Shown in pieces: positions 11,092 to 22,204 of a DNA stretch of 64,000 nucleotides; the first letter of the stretch is position 1, and each line of letters begins with the position of its first letter. Origin of the DNA: Emydura subglobosa (taxonomy: Eukaryota > Chordata > Testudines > Chelidae). The position numbers and the translations under genes were made by a program. The notes below the pieces were generated by a model, which worked only from the letters and a program-made list of their open reading frames with translations, did no database searches and was not told the DNA's origin. The DNA lies in the NCBI GenBank assembly GCA_007922225.1, contig ML679946.1:98526979-98590978 (forward strand), given 5' to 3'.

Positions 11092-12545
11092 CTCATCACA
11101 TTTAAGGACAGAAGGGACCAATGGATCATGTAGTCTGGCCTCATGTGTATCACAGGCAACCAACACCACCCAGCACCCACAGCCTAAACCCAACAACCAA
11201 AATGAAACCAAAGTGAATGAGACCCACAGGAGATTAGACTATTATGAGCCACGGGCAGCAACGAGGGGGGACTGAAGTCCATCAGTGCTCCAGGCTCCTG
11301 CAATGGCAGGGAAATGTTAAATGAGATCTACCCAGATAATCCTGGCTAGTGATTCACATGCAAGGATGCTGGAGCAATTTTAATAGTGGGGGTGCTGAGA
11401 GCATTTGAGTCAAGATGTAAACCCTGTACATGATGGAAACCACTTCAAGCCAGGGGGTGCGACAGCACTCCCAGCAACCCTAGTTCCAGGACCTGTGCCC
11501 ACATGCTGCAGAGGAAGATGAAAAGCCCCTAAGGACGCAGCCAGCCTGGCCTTCAGGAAAACTCCTTCCTTCCCTATGATGATGTGAGCAAGAGCGAGAC
11601 AGCCCAACACCTGAAATATGCTACATCAGAGCCCTGGTCCATCCTGCCCACTGTCTCATCTCCAGCTGTGGCATTCCCTAGTGCTTCTGAGGAAGGAGAT
11701 AAAAAGCCTCCCAGAATATGCTGAGGGGGGGGAGGGGGGGCGAAATCCCTTCCTGGACCCAGCTGGTGGCCAACTGAAACCCTGAAGCATGAGCTTCAGG
11801 AACATAAACCAGACGTGAGCCCCAGGGCTTTTGAGCCCTGCTCCCTGCCATCACGAACAACCCATCAGACAATTGTTCTCATACATTTATCCAGCTCTGT
11901 CTTAAAACTAATCGAGCTGTTTGTCCCCACCACACTTATTGGGAGGCTGTTCCATAACCTCACCCCTCTGATGGACAGAAACCTTCTTCCAATTCCCAGC
12001 CAGAATTTGTCTGTGGCCAGTTTATATCCATTTATTCTGTGCCAACATTGACCTTAAGGTTAAACAGCCCTTCACCCGGATTAGTATTTACCCACCCCCC
12101 CACCCCCAGCCCCCAGTGCATTTATAGAGAGCAACCAGATCCCCTCTCAGCCTTCTTTTTGCCAGACTAAATAAGCTAAGCTTTTCCAGTCTCCTCTCAT
12201 AACATAGGCCCTCCATCCCCCTGATCATCCTAGTGGGTCTGCATGAGTTTTTTAATTCATCTTGATTGAAGATGGGTGGCCAGAATTGTACACAATTTTC
12301 AAAATGAGGCCTCCAAATGCCTTGTGCAATGGCATTAATACTTCTCTCTCTCTACTGGAAATGTCTCACCTGTGCCTTTTTCACAACCACATCACATGCC
12401 TGGCTCACAGTCATCCTATGATCAACTCACACACCTAGATTTCTTCCTCTGTCACTTCCAACTGAAAGAAATCCTAGTTTGTAGCAGACCTTGCATGTTG
12501 AAAGCACATTAAATCAGCCTTGTGGAATCTGCAGTGTCTCCTAAT
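11092..12545 (-). mobile_element. CR1 LINE, 3' part, antisense, with an internal insertion
   Basis: The 3' end lies at the left (ttaaggacagaagggaccaa ... tctggcctcatgtgtatcac). The body continues to about 12.5 kb. Read on the minus strand, the region near 11940-12000 gives 'RRFLSIRGVRLWNSLP', the C-terminal motif of CR1 ORF2, which matches the plus-strand CR1 at 59.4 kb. Further right the copy holds typical CR1 phrases such as gccagaattgtacacaattt (antisense). It is interrupted by foreign sequence at about 11370-11490 and a G-rich run near 11725. Confidence 0.85.
11368..11492. mobile_element. short insertion inside the CR1 copy
   Basis: The phrase 'agtgggggtgctgagagc' and then 'ggaaaccacttcaagccagg' do not belong to CR1. 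They match, from memory, a short element that is common in turtles. End points are approximate and no target duplication was verified. Confidence 0.45.
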
Positions 12546-12717
12546 AAGCTTCTGGTAGGGAATGCAGGGTGTTACTTCTAATCTATAAAGTACCAAATTA
12601 TTTCAGACATCATTATTACTTGAGACATCATCCCTGAGCCATACTGCCATGGTTGTGATCAGCAGAAGCTCTCAATCCAGAGTCTCCTCCAGGTTAATAA
12701 GAGGGAGTTGCTGGCAG
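12546..12717. other. no recognised feature
   Basis: Short spacer between the CR1 copy and the LTR candidate. Confidence 0.4.
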
Positions 12718-13355
12718 GTGTTGTTAGTTGTTGGCTGCGTGTGTGTTCTCCCATTGTGTATGTTGTCCAAACTCTGTGCAGATAGCCGATACAGCAAGCC
12801 ATGATTGGATTACCCAATAAGACCAGAGATCCGTTTCAGTAATGAAGGCACTATGTTTATTGTAGACAAAGCACGGTCTTAGTCTCCTGCAGACTCTACA
12901 GGATCATTACAATGGACTAGCTCGATAAATGGAGGGACTTTCCATTCTGCACTCAGCTGGACAAAGACACTCCCTTTGAGACCCTTTTTTATACACTGGT
13001 ACAAAAAAAGTTGCGTATTACCCCTCTGACATGCGTAGTTGCCACCCTCTGACATGGTAAGATACCGCCCTTTACCTTGTATAGGATGGTTCAATCAAAA
13101 CAACTCTATCCATCACCTTGTCCTCCTGACTTTATCTTTCAGAGGGCTCAGTGTGTCCTCATTATCTTTGGGGAGTAAGCTTATACCATTCCTGGTACTG
13201 GGATGTTCGAGTACCACTTTTCTGGAATGTGCTTGTGCCTAGCATTTTTCTGGAACGTGTGCGTTTGCCAATTTCTGTGAACTGACAGGCAGGCTCACAG
13301 CCTGGCCCCTGCTTTCTAACTTTGCTTTCTAATGGCAGGGCTTGACTGCTACATT
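12718..13355 (-). mobile_element. solo LTR candidate, antisense
   Basis: Read on the minus strand the segment starts TGTAGCAGTCAAG and has a TATA box (gtataaaaaag, plus 12985-12996). About 130 bp later comes an AATAAA signal (plus 12857-12862, as tttatt), and a U5-like tail follows. This order is that of a retroviral-type LTR. No primer-binding site or internal gene follows on the minus strand, so it looks like a solo LTR. The exact 3' edge and target duplication are not resolved. The 71-codon minus ORF inside it is not a gene. Confidence 0.6.
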
Positions 13356-13736
13356 AGCTCAGTGCTCAGGCCTCATACTTGGCCTATTATACTAGGCCTC
13401 ATGTCTCAGGTTCTACTACAGCAGGGTGAGGAGTCCTAAACTTTGGAAATCACCCACTGCCTCCGTTGGTGCAGGGTGCATGAACCTCTCAGATACTCTG
13501 CAAGGCTCACCAATCTTCTCAGGCTACTGAGATGGCGGAGGGCTCAGTGATAGCAGCATATTAGGGTACAATAATGGAAAATCCTTTCGTATTATTGTGT
13601 GTGTTTCTAGTTAATGGGACAGGCAGCCAGAGCACAGAATAGGAACCTAGATATCTTTACATACATCTGAAGAACTAATAAAATAAATATTTGCATTTAG
13701 AGAGATGGGTTAGCCTCATGAAAAGGCCTGTAAGTT
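13356..13736. other. no recognised feature
   Basis: Nothing recognised. Sequence just right of the LTR includes repeated 'aggcctca' words. Confidence 0.4.
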
Positions 13737-13798
13737 TCAGCAGTGACTTCAACAGAGCTAAGCTGATTTGCACCAGCTGAGGATCCGGCCCTAAGAAA
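13737..13798. repeat. 'ttgacttcaatgg'-type palindromic repeat
   Basis: Reads 'agtgacttcaacagagctaa', then 'gatttgcaccagctgaggat' and 'ccggcccta'. The same unit recurs at 40.26 and 46.12 kb. Non-coding fold-back family. Confidence 0.55.
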
Positions 13799-14039
13799 GC
13801 AATACTAATCTCAGTTGCTGACGTAATGCTGGGCATGGTTTGTCTTTATCTACATTTGCAGTTAATGCACATTCAGTTGCATTTGCTGCTGACACCTATT
13901 AGCAATGAGTCAATTTTCTAGGGTTGCTGAGGTCATGTATGTCCAAAGACCAGACACAGCAAAGACAGCGGTCATGTCGGCTTCTTCCATCAGCATGCCT
14001 GAAGCCCTAAGCATCATCTTCTGAGACTATCAGCTATAG

Positions 14040-14312
14040 CTGCTTGAAAATTTTCTGACCGAACATTTTTCCACTGGAAAATGCCATTTTGTCAAGACTG
14101 AAACTTCCTGCAGGAATGCAACACTTTCAGTGACATTTTGTTTAAAAAGTTTTGAACCAAAATGTTTCAGTGAGGTTGAAATGGAACATTTTGATTGACT
14201 CAAAACATTATTTTCAAAAAATTTGTGGGAAACTTCCATTTTTCCTCACAGAATTAAAAGAAATTTCAAAATTGTGACATTTCGTGCAAGACAGACATTT
14301 TCTAGTTCCTAC
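14040..14312. repeat. AT-rich fold-back repeat, copy 2
   Basis: Phrases 'gaaaattttctgacc', 'gaacatttttccactgg' and 'tttcaaaattgtgacattt', ending 'cattttctagttcc', match the vocabulary of the copies at 5.7, 38.3, 44.2 and 61.9 kb. Confidence 0.5.
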
Positions 14313-15094
14313 CTAGCAGTACTCCCCACAAAAGTGTCTATTCTGGTGAGGCACAGTCACCCCCAATTAATTCCACACAGGTCTCCAAGTAGGTAATCAG
14401 ATGATAGTGAAGTTCAATCACTAGTTATCCAGGGCAAAAAGCATCATTAATTGCTAAATGAAATGAGTTGAAGTGGAAAACTCAGCAAAAAGCATCTGCT
14501 GGTATGGGGAACTGTAGATCAGATCTCTTACTATTTGAATGAAAATAAAGTGGATTTCAATGGATTCAGTCATAGTACCTAAATTATTATTAGTGAATAT
14601 TATGTATCATTACTTTAGTTCTCTCTCCTTTGGAGTAGCTTGTACTATGTTATATTTTGACTCCTGTGCATACTCTATAGAAATCCATCCTACTTCCAAA
14701 ATGACTGTCTTTAATACAAAATAAAGCTTTTTAACAGAAAAAATACGTGAAAATGTATTACATTTGACAGATCTTCCCAAAATACTACATTCCACTTCGT
14801 TTCCAATTTGTTGTGATTCTATCCCATTCAGCTATCCCTCCCTTTAAGCTGTGTCCTTATTTCAATCACTGAGCTGTACACAGTAGTGTTGTAACTCTGC
14901 AACACTACTTCACACGCTCTGCACGGAGTGAAGCCTAACCACTAGGTGCTGTGGTTCAGTCTGCTAAGTTGTGCTATTCGAGTTGAACAGGAGACCACTA
15001 GCTGGGTAGATGACTCTAAGGAACAGCTAGGAAAGCCACAGGGAACCTGTGATTCAGAAGCTGAATGACTGTGTTTTCCCCAGCATCCATATAG
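14313..15094. other. no recognised feature
   Basis: AT-rich sequence with no recognised element. Short frames on both strands are chance-like. Confidence 0.5.
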
Positions 15095-15222
15095 CTTGAT
15101 CGTATGAGGAGTTGATCTTAAACGTAACCGTAAAAACCTTAAACTCTCATTGACTTCAGTGAGAGTTGAGAACACAGCATTTCTGGGGAGGAGATGAGAA
15201 CTTTTCAAGATCAGGCCCCTCT
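15095..15222. repeat. palindromic 'cattgacttcagtg' repeat
   Basis: An 'aactctcattgacttcag' / 'tgagagttgaga' fold-back near 15140-15170 is followed by 'caagatcaggcccctctg'. The composition is that of the short palindromic family listed in the findings. Confidence 0.5.
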
Positions 15223-16395
15223 GCCCCATAGTTTGCTACGCTGCCAAGCATTCACCAGACTCAAACAACCCAGTTGTCAGCCCCCTGTTCATCTGACAGC
15301 ACTGAATGTGCCTTCTCTCGGGGGTCTTGTACTGCATGTGGGCTGAGGGAGAGACAATAGGACATGCAGTTTGTACCCAGTGTGGAGCTGGTGATAGAAG
15401 CAACACCACCTGGCAAGCAATAGAGTGGCAGCCAGGATAGGAGCATGGGGAAGCTGTGCGTGGCATGAAACAAGAGGAGTAGGGAGCTCAGAGACCATGG
15501 CGATGAGTGTGATATAAAACTTTAAATAGCTGGCATGTGAGTGAGACACTGGGTTCCTACGATTAGAGGAGAGGCAGTGTCGGAGTTTGCGGGTGCTGGA
15601 AGGCAGAGTCTGATTCTTCCTGGTGCAGAAAAGGGTTCAGGGAGTATTGCGCTGTGGAGGACGCCAGAGTGGAATAAAGCCTGGGGTGTGGTTATACCTA
15701 AAGAAGAGTGAGGTTGGGGGAAGAAATATTGTGGCATTGGAGAGAAGAGATGAGGAAAAGGAGGGCAATTGTAACTGAGGGATACGGGTCTATATGCAAG
15801 GTTGGCTGTCGTGTTTGATTCGCTTCCTGAAAAGGTTTCCTGACTCTGGATCGCTGTGAGGCAGTAAGTGGTGCTGGTGCTTTGGTAGCTGTCCCTCTCC
15901 CCTCTGAGTCATTACAGACCCCCTGCCCCTGAATGGTGATGCTAAAGATGTCATTATTCGGACAGGCTTTATAACTGAGACGCTCGCCATTAGGGGGCAT
16001 CACAGACCCCACCGCATTCTTTACACTAGGTAAGCTCAGTCTCCTGGCCATGTTTAAGCCTGGGTAATCGCATTCTCCATCCCTCGTGCAATTTCAATTG
16101 GCTGATGAACTATTTAGTTCAGCCTTTGTGCAATGTTCAAAAAGTATTTCACGCAGACAAAACATCATTTTGGTGGCAGAGTAAGAGACCCCTGTGTGTA
16201 GTTTGTATTCCAGCTTCAGAGGTGAATATAAAATACTTTAGGAAGAGACGAATAATATGTTACAGGACTTGACAGCTGTCCTCTAGGCCATCACCTTGCA
16301 GAACCCCTAATTAACTCATATGCACACTAAAGTTCTGATGGCTGGTAGGGCCTTTAGTTCATTGGCTTTTTTGCCATTCTCTTTGGATGACTCCT
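15223..16395. other. GC-richer block, unknown
   Basis: Several overlapping minus-strand frames (86, 76, 71 and 117 codons, 15236-16051) occupy this block, but none has a motif I know and they lie in different frames. The plus strand contains 'gtggaataaagcctgg' at about 15669-15684, which could be a polyadenylation signal of a retroelement. Status unresolved. Confidence 0.3.
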
Positions 16396-16399
16396 AATA

Positions 16400-16540
16400 T
16401 CAACTCCAGACTGTAAAATCTTTGTGACAGGGACAGTCTTTTTGTTCTATGTTTGGACAGCACCTAGCACAATGGGATCCTGATCCATGACTGGGGCTCC
16501 TAAGTATGCTACAGTAATATAAATAAATAATAATAAGTCA
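16400..16540 (+). mobile_element. L2-type 3' tail
   Basis: Reads 'gactgtaaaatctttgtgac', 'agggacagtctttttgttct', 'cagcacctagcacaatggga', 'tgactggggctcctaag' and ends in 'aataaataataataa'. This is the sense form of the tail that appears antisense at 23.6 and 31.5 kb. Confidence 0.75.
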
Positions 16541-17515
16541 TCCTACTGTCCAGCCAGTTCTACTTGGCCTCTCTATTTCTCCACCTTCCTTTGCCCAGCT
16601 GCTTTTAGAGACTTTATTCACTCAATGTCATGAACAATGACCTCAGTCTGAAATCAGTCCAATTCAACTCGACTCTTGGCTCCTACCACCTGGGTAAGTC
16701 TGATTTTGCTGATGGCTCATCGGACATGCTTTTGGGAAGATTGCTTTCCTAGGCTCCACTCTACACTGGCTGCCTGAAAGATAAATAGTGTTTTTGTTTG
16801 GTGATGTAAAGCCAGACTTAAAGATGTATGACAGTGAGCTAGCACGTTTCAAGGATACTTGTTCTCAAGAGCTCAAATCTATGCCAGACAGCTTGCTTTT
16901 CTCTTGATTGTTATTAAACTCTGGAGCTCTACAGGGCATTTAATTAACTAGATGATACCACAAGAAAGTATTCGAAAATACCCTGTCTCTTATCAAAATG
17001 GGTCTAAATAAGCCCCTCCTGACCATACTTTGCCTACCCAGTCTGTAAGCCAAACTGGTTAGACAGCAAACCAGTGATCATAGCACTACTGATGTTGCAA
17101 AGCACATAACCTAGCATCAGACACAAGAACTTACAGTTACTGATAATGGAGGGGGACATTACGTAATGGAAAAAGGAAGCAATTATCTTAAAATTAAGTA
17201 CTATATTGTTGGGCAGACAACAGTTGCGATGCCATGAAACCAGTGCAGAGGTATCTGAAGGTATGGACACATTAGCACAGAAATGAGGCCATTACTGGAA
17301 CAACCTCCTGAAGGATTACCATAGAAGTCACTTTAAATTCAGAGACTGCTCCTTAGAATTCAGTGAAAGCCAGAACTAAGTTAATGTAAAGCCATCAATA
17401 AAATAGTCTCAGCGATTCTATTTTGAAAGGATTGTTTGATTTTGATCAACAGGAAGCCCTGAGTTTTCATTCACTTATCAAAAGCACTTAGCTGGCCCCC
17501 ACTACCAAACTATCT
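16541..17515. other. no recognised feature
   Basis: Nothing recognised. The 78-codon minus frame at 17034-17270 is unremarkable. Confidence 0.5.
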
Positions 17516-17517
17516 GA

Positions 17518-17748
17518 GCGCCTCATGATTTTAAAAGGCTTTATCCTTACAGCACCCCTGGAAGATAGGGCAGTACTATTATCCTGAGTTCAAAATCCCA
17601 CAAAGCTCCTATTTACATATTTAGGCACCTAAATAACTTACAAAAATGTGGACCTTAGGGACCTGCTCAGGTCCCACAGAAAGTTAGCAGCAGAGCTGGG
17701 GATAGAAGCCAGGTCTCCTAAAGCTCTAGCCACCAGGCCATCCCTCCT
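17518..17748 (-). mobile_element. SINE, antisense, with an internal insert
   Basis: The right half ('agcagagctggggatagaag', 'ccaggtctcctaaagctcta', 'gccaccaggccatccctc') is a good antisense SINE head. The left half ('ttacagcacccctggaagat', 'gcagtactattatcctgag') is the tail side. Between them, about 17590-17655, is sequence not expected in the family (ttaggcacctaaataactta), perhaps a fold-back MITE piece. Confidence 0.65.
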
Positions 17749-19115
17749 CTCTAACGCTATATTTTATAATATATCACATAAAATATATCCTTTGTTCTGG
17801 AGTGAAATTTTAGCAAGTACATGTAGCATGGGGCAAACTGTAGTCCTAAAAGATGTTACAAATCATGCAGAAATAGAATATGGCTTTAAAACTCATTAAA
17901 AATATTATTCCATAAATAAGTCTCTCTCTATTAAGGAGGGAAAAAAAGTTTCTGAGGAAGAACTGCCTCTTTAGACAGCCTCTCAATAAGTCTGTCTCTC
18001 CACCCAGCTTTCAAACAAGGCCTTTATAATTGCAAGCAGAACCCAAACAGCTGACAGGTGTACTTAGTTAATACACCCAATTAGGCCAACAGAATCCTTA
18101 TAAAAGTGAAGCCAGAAGCATTCCCAGTTCTTTAGGTTCATGGCTGGCTACTCTAATACAGTATGTGTAAGGTTCTTCTCACCCTTTCACTGTAGTATCA
18201 AACGTCTCACAAATACTAATCCTTCCTCTTAGTGATAGCCAGCCCAGTGTGGAGTTCTTCTCAGGATCCCAAGCATTCTTTCTGATGTGCTAACCTGAAC
18301 ATGACTGCTAGACCTCTTTTGGGAAGGAGTTAGGAGTTTCTCTGATGTAAATTCAGTCTTGTATCTCTATACATAAAGAGAAAAATAAAGTTATCAAACT
18401 GTAGCTAATCTCATCTTGCCACTCAACTTGCTTGCCACAGCCTTTTCATTTATCCCCTCTTGGTCTATTGCGTGTTTCTAGAGTGTAAGCTTTTAAGAGA
18501 ATGGAACATGCTCGTTCATGTTCACAAAGGCCATTGGTGAACTTCCAGTCCATTTATCAAACTGCAGTTTGAATACTACCAAATGCGTGATTTGTCGCCG
18601 GAAGACCCACTCAGTTTGTTTGAATACCCTTCTGACATGTAGTGCATAATGTTCTCCAAATGGTTTGACTGGCTCCAAGGCTCTCTTTATAGCAACTGAG
18701 GCCTGGCATTCCCCAATGGAGCTTGACTGTTAGGAAGGTGATTTTAGATAAAAAGATATTATCACCTAGAGTCTTAAGTGCTACTTCTCTTTCCTTCCTG
18801 TGGATATGCTCAATGTAAATAAATGGTCCCCTCATGACTGTTTTAATTGAATTTTGCATTACAGTATTTTTTGGCCTCCCGTAGTTCTCTTCAAAGCGGT
18901 GCTAAACTTCTTGCTTCCATTATAGGTATACTTAGTAGAAGGTCTCTATAAAGAAAGTTATTGAGCCTCAATAATCTTCTACCAGAGGCTGATCTGTAAG
19001 ATTTCATGACATCCACACAGGAATATTGTCAAATCTTGTAGTATTGTCAGCCTCTGTGCAGGAGTTTAGACTTGTTTTCTTTTTCTATCAACAGATTAAA
19101 ATATCATCCTGGAGG
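17749..19115. other. no recognised feature
   Basis: Includes two overlapping minus frames (18493-18678 and 18611-18859) without known motifs. A 'tccttataaaagtgaag' string (18096-18112) is TATA-like but has no supporting LTR structure that I can see. Confidence 0.4.
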
Positions 19116-19119
19116 ATGG

Positions 19120-19300
19120 AGGGAGACGGAAGATAGCAGGAAAGATTTTGTGGTAGAGGACCTGGGTTGTGAATCAGAAGATCTGCATTTACTTCCTAGC
19201 TTTATCACAGAATTCCTATGTGACACGAGCAAGTTATGTAATTTCACTGTGCCCAGTGCCTCAGTTCCCCATCTCTAAAACTCAGATAATATTACTTTAT
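19120..19300 (+). mobile_element. SINE, sense, diverged
   Basis: Reads 'ctgggttgtgaatcagaaga', then 'tatgtgacacgagcaagtta', 'gtgcctcagttccccatctc'. It is followed at once by the related tail at 19.32 kb, so this may be one long composite element. Confidence 0.65.
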
Positions 19301-19317
19301 TTTTTCAGTCTTATCTA

Positions 19318-19430
19318 GTTTTACTCTTTGGGGCAGGAATTGCTTCTCACTATATGTTTGTACATCACCTAGTACAATAGGGCCCTAATCTTGGTTGGGC
19401 TCTCCAGGCACTGGCATAATGCCAATAGAA
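19318..19430 (+). mobile_element. L2-type 3' tail
   Basis: Reads 'ctttggggcaggaattgctt', 'catcacctagtacaataggg' and 'ggctctccaggcactggcat', matching the sense tail at 16.4 kb. Confidence 0.65.
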
Positions 19431-19431
19431 A

Positions 19432-19540
19432 ATAACAGACTCATAGAGTTTAAAGTCAGATGATCTAATCTGACTTTCTGTATATCACAGGCCACCAACC
19501 AGATACTCCACATCAAGATCAACAACTAGAATTAATGAGG
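19432..19540 (-). mobile_element. CR1 3' end, antisense, short
   Basis: Reads 'agactcatagagtttaaagt', 'gatgatctaatctgactttc' and 'tatatcacaggccaccaacc', the antisense 3' terminus of CR1. It is truncated after about 110 bp, the usual 5' truncation of CR1 copies. Confidence 0.8.
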
Positions 19541-20427
19541 AGCAATTGGGAGGAAGAAGATTGTTGAATGTTAGTAAAGTAAACCAAAGTGATACTGTGC
19601 ACCACAGGCTTCTGATCAAAATAAAATACACCATCTCTTTCCTGTTTTATCACCATCTTTCACATGAGTAACAGTTTTGCTCATCGAAAGAGCAACACTT
19701 CATTGCTTTCTGTTAACCACGTTTAGATATTACAATGAGGAGGTCTTCTTTCTTCTAGCTAGCTATTTATCCATCTTAGTTTTTTCTACAGCACTTATGT
19801 ATCCAGAGCTCTCTTTGTCTATCATCTGGAAGTTTCATCACCACTCGTACTTTGTCTTTTAAATTAAGTGCGAGCTATATTTCAGTTTATTAAGTAATTA
19901 AGCCTGTTGGCATTCACAGTAATTCATTACAATCCCAGTTTAGATAATACCATCACATAAAACTTTCCTTTTAAAAAAAATACCAGGATTGCACCCATAA
20001 GGAAAGATGCCCCAAGTCTGAATGTGTTTTTACTAGCACATCCTTTGTGTTTTTGTATATGGTGGAAAAACAGTTTTTCTCCTCCCTTGAACCATATAAA
20101 TCAAATAATTTGTATTAATTATTAAGAACATAATCAAAAATAGTATTAAACTTAACTTTTCAGGCCTGGGAAGGGGCAATACAGCTGTGTGATTTGGCAG
20201 TGACATAGATTACCATTAGAATAGGAAAAATGCTTTGATATAAATAAAAGGTATATTTTAATGTGATTCAGGAACCAGTGTCTTTCTCTGCTCTCTCCAG
20301 CTCACCTTCTGCCATTCTTCTCCTTGATGTGAATTTTCCAGTGACTCCTCTGTAGCATTGCACTTTGCGCCATGCATCAGAACTGGCTGCCTTCTTGTCC
20401 CTTGATTTCTGCTAGATCTCCTCAGCT
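19541..20427. other. no recognised feature
   Basis: AT-rich. If the neighbouring L1 relic were long, its ORF2 would lie here on the minus strand, but I see no reverse transcriptase motif. The 85-codon minus frame at 20258-20515 overlaps the end of the L1 relic in a different frame. Confidence 0.4.
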
Positions 20428-21007
20428 TCATCTTCTTGTAGTGTCTCCATGTGCCAGGGCATCTAGGACTTCCTAGTGATTTTGTGCTGTGAAATCCTGA
20501 CCCTTTGGCTGACACATCACTTTAAACAGAAATCTCTTGTTTGTATTATATTTCCTCATGCCAGACAGGAAGTGCCACTTCCTTTTAAGTCTATTCATTT
20601 TCTTAAGTTCAGAATGGAGATTAATAACTGACATATTTCCTTCATGAGAGCAATATCCTACTTGTCTGGCTTTCCTGATGACCGTATCTTTATCTGAGAA
20701 TCTGTGATCTTTATAACAATATCTCTTGGTCTTGCACTGATGAACAGCCCCATGGGATGTTGTAAATCTTCATGGAACATTCAGGACCATCCACGAGGTT
20801 ATTGCTGGGTGGATGATGGATGAGAGTCCCTTCAAGGACTCTCATTATCCTATTTTCTGTGATTTCTGCGTTATCTGCAAAATGATTCTCCATTGAGTCA
20901 CTCTTTGCATATACTCCTCCACACCAGGCATTGGTCGGATTATTAATGTCTCTTTTTTTCATAGATACATTAGATACTCGTTTGATGTAAATCTGAGGCT
21001 GCTCCAT
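20428..21007 (-). pseudogene. L1 LINE ORF1 remnant (RNA-binding protein), decayed
   Basis: On the minus strand two adjacent frames read as an L1 ORF1p-like protein. In the first (21007-20711) there is 'ENHFADNAEITENRIMRVLE', then 'MKIYNIPWG', resembling the end of the coiled coil and the first strand of the RRM. In the second (about 20745-20428) there is 'RFSDKDTVIRKARQVGY', then 'NLHSELKKMNRLKRKW' and 'RFLFKVMCQPKGQDFTAQN', an order typical of the L1 ORF1p C-terminal domain (KD..I..AR, L..EL...R, fP..L.V...G..F). The second frame has an internal stop at 20475-20473 followed by 'EVLDAL'. Most of the RRM appears deleted, so the gene is dead. The family match is from memory and was not searched. 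Confidence 0.6.
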
Positions 21008-22199
21008 GGCTGTTTACACGTCACCCACATGAAGCCTACCAACAATCAGGCTTTATGAGGTAGAAGTCCATGTGATTTTGGTTGAGAGAGTAAAATCCAC
21101 CTCTTTCTTGGGGCCTAGATAAAAGAAGGGCACTGTACTTCCCTCTTTCCAGTCCCCATGCAGCTGCTTCTCCAGACAGTGAGCTGAAACAGTGGTTGCA
21201 GTCATAATCTATTAAGGGCTATGGATCCATTCCCTCATCACCTCCTTCCACACCAGACAATGGGAGGCTGGTGCCAGACTCTCTCTTCTGAGTTGTGGGG
21301 TGCGGAGGTCTCCAGTACAGCTGTATGTCCAGTGGCTCCTCTGTGCAGTCATCCTGCAGGGCATAAGTAATACAGAAGAGTTTGCACAGGCTCTCAGCCT
21401 CAGGAAGAATTTCACCCCGTGCTCATAACCATTCAAGTCAATGATGCTAACTGGGAAGCACTGTGTGGTCAGCCCCATGGGTTACAGTTCCACTCATCCC
21501 AATTAAAGTCAGTCCATAAGAGATTCCAGGTTTATTACCTAGTGCTTGGGCAACATCTTCTCCAGGAAAATCTGTGCTTTCAGCCAGCACCATCCTTTGG
21601 GGTTGGGCGTTGCAAGCTGCCTCAGATCATTGGTAAGTCGTATGATCTACATTTTCTTCTTCTCATATTAGACAGAGGGTCTGTAACAACATGCACGGAA
21701 CTAGGAGCACAGTTTGTAAGAGGCAAGGGTTTGGAGAAGACATCAAGAAGTCGGTCTGTGTGCATATGGCTAAAATGTTAGCCGCAACTGCAGCACCTCT
21801 GTAAATAATTCTTTTAATAAAGAGCCAGTTCAGTTTTAGAAAAATGGAGTCCTCTCTTGTCATTTCCCAACATGCAATACATGAAACAGGGTATGGAGTT
21901 TTTCCTCCAGGTGTAGGTATTCCTGGAAGTAATAAGAACTGAGAATCTCTACCTGCAATGGAAACAGAACCTTTTTTCGTGTCCAGCTTAATAAGTCACA
22001 TCCCTGGTAGCCCTACCATGATCAAATATATCTTTTTCTTCCTTCTAGGTAACCTGGTGCCATGACCTGACATTTGGTATGCATTGTTTGGGATATTGGT
22101 TAGCATTTACTATAATGGTTCTGTTACATTCTCTTCCAGATGCTGGAGAGGAGAGAAGCCCTGAAGCCAAACGTAGTGCACTTTTCAGATGGAAAAATG
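21008..22199. other. no firm feature
   Basis: A minus-strand frame (21478-21212, 88 codons) is in phase with the frame of the L1 relic downstream but has no recognised motif. The sequence near 21408-21445 (aatttcaccccgtgctcata, attcaagtcaatgatgctaa) belongs to the short palindromic repeat family instead. The remainder is unrecognised. Confidence 0.35.
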
Positions 22200-22204
22200 T
22201 AATG

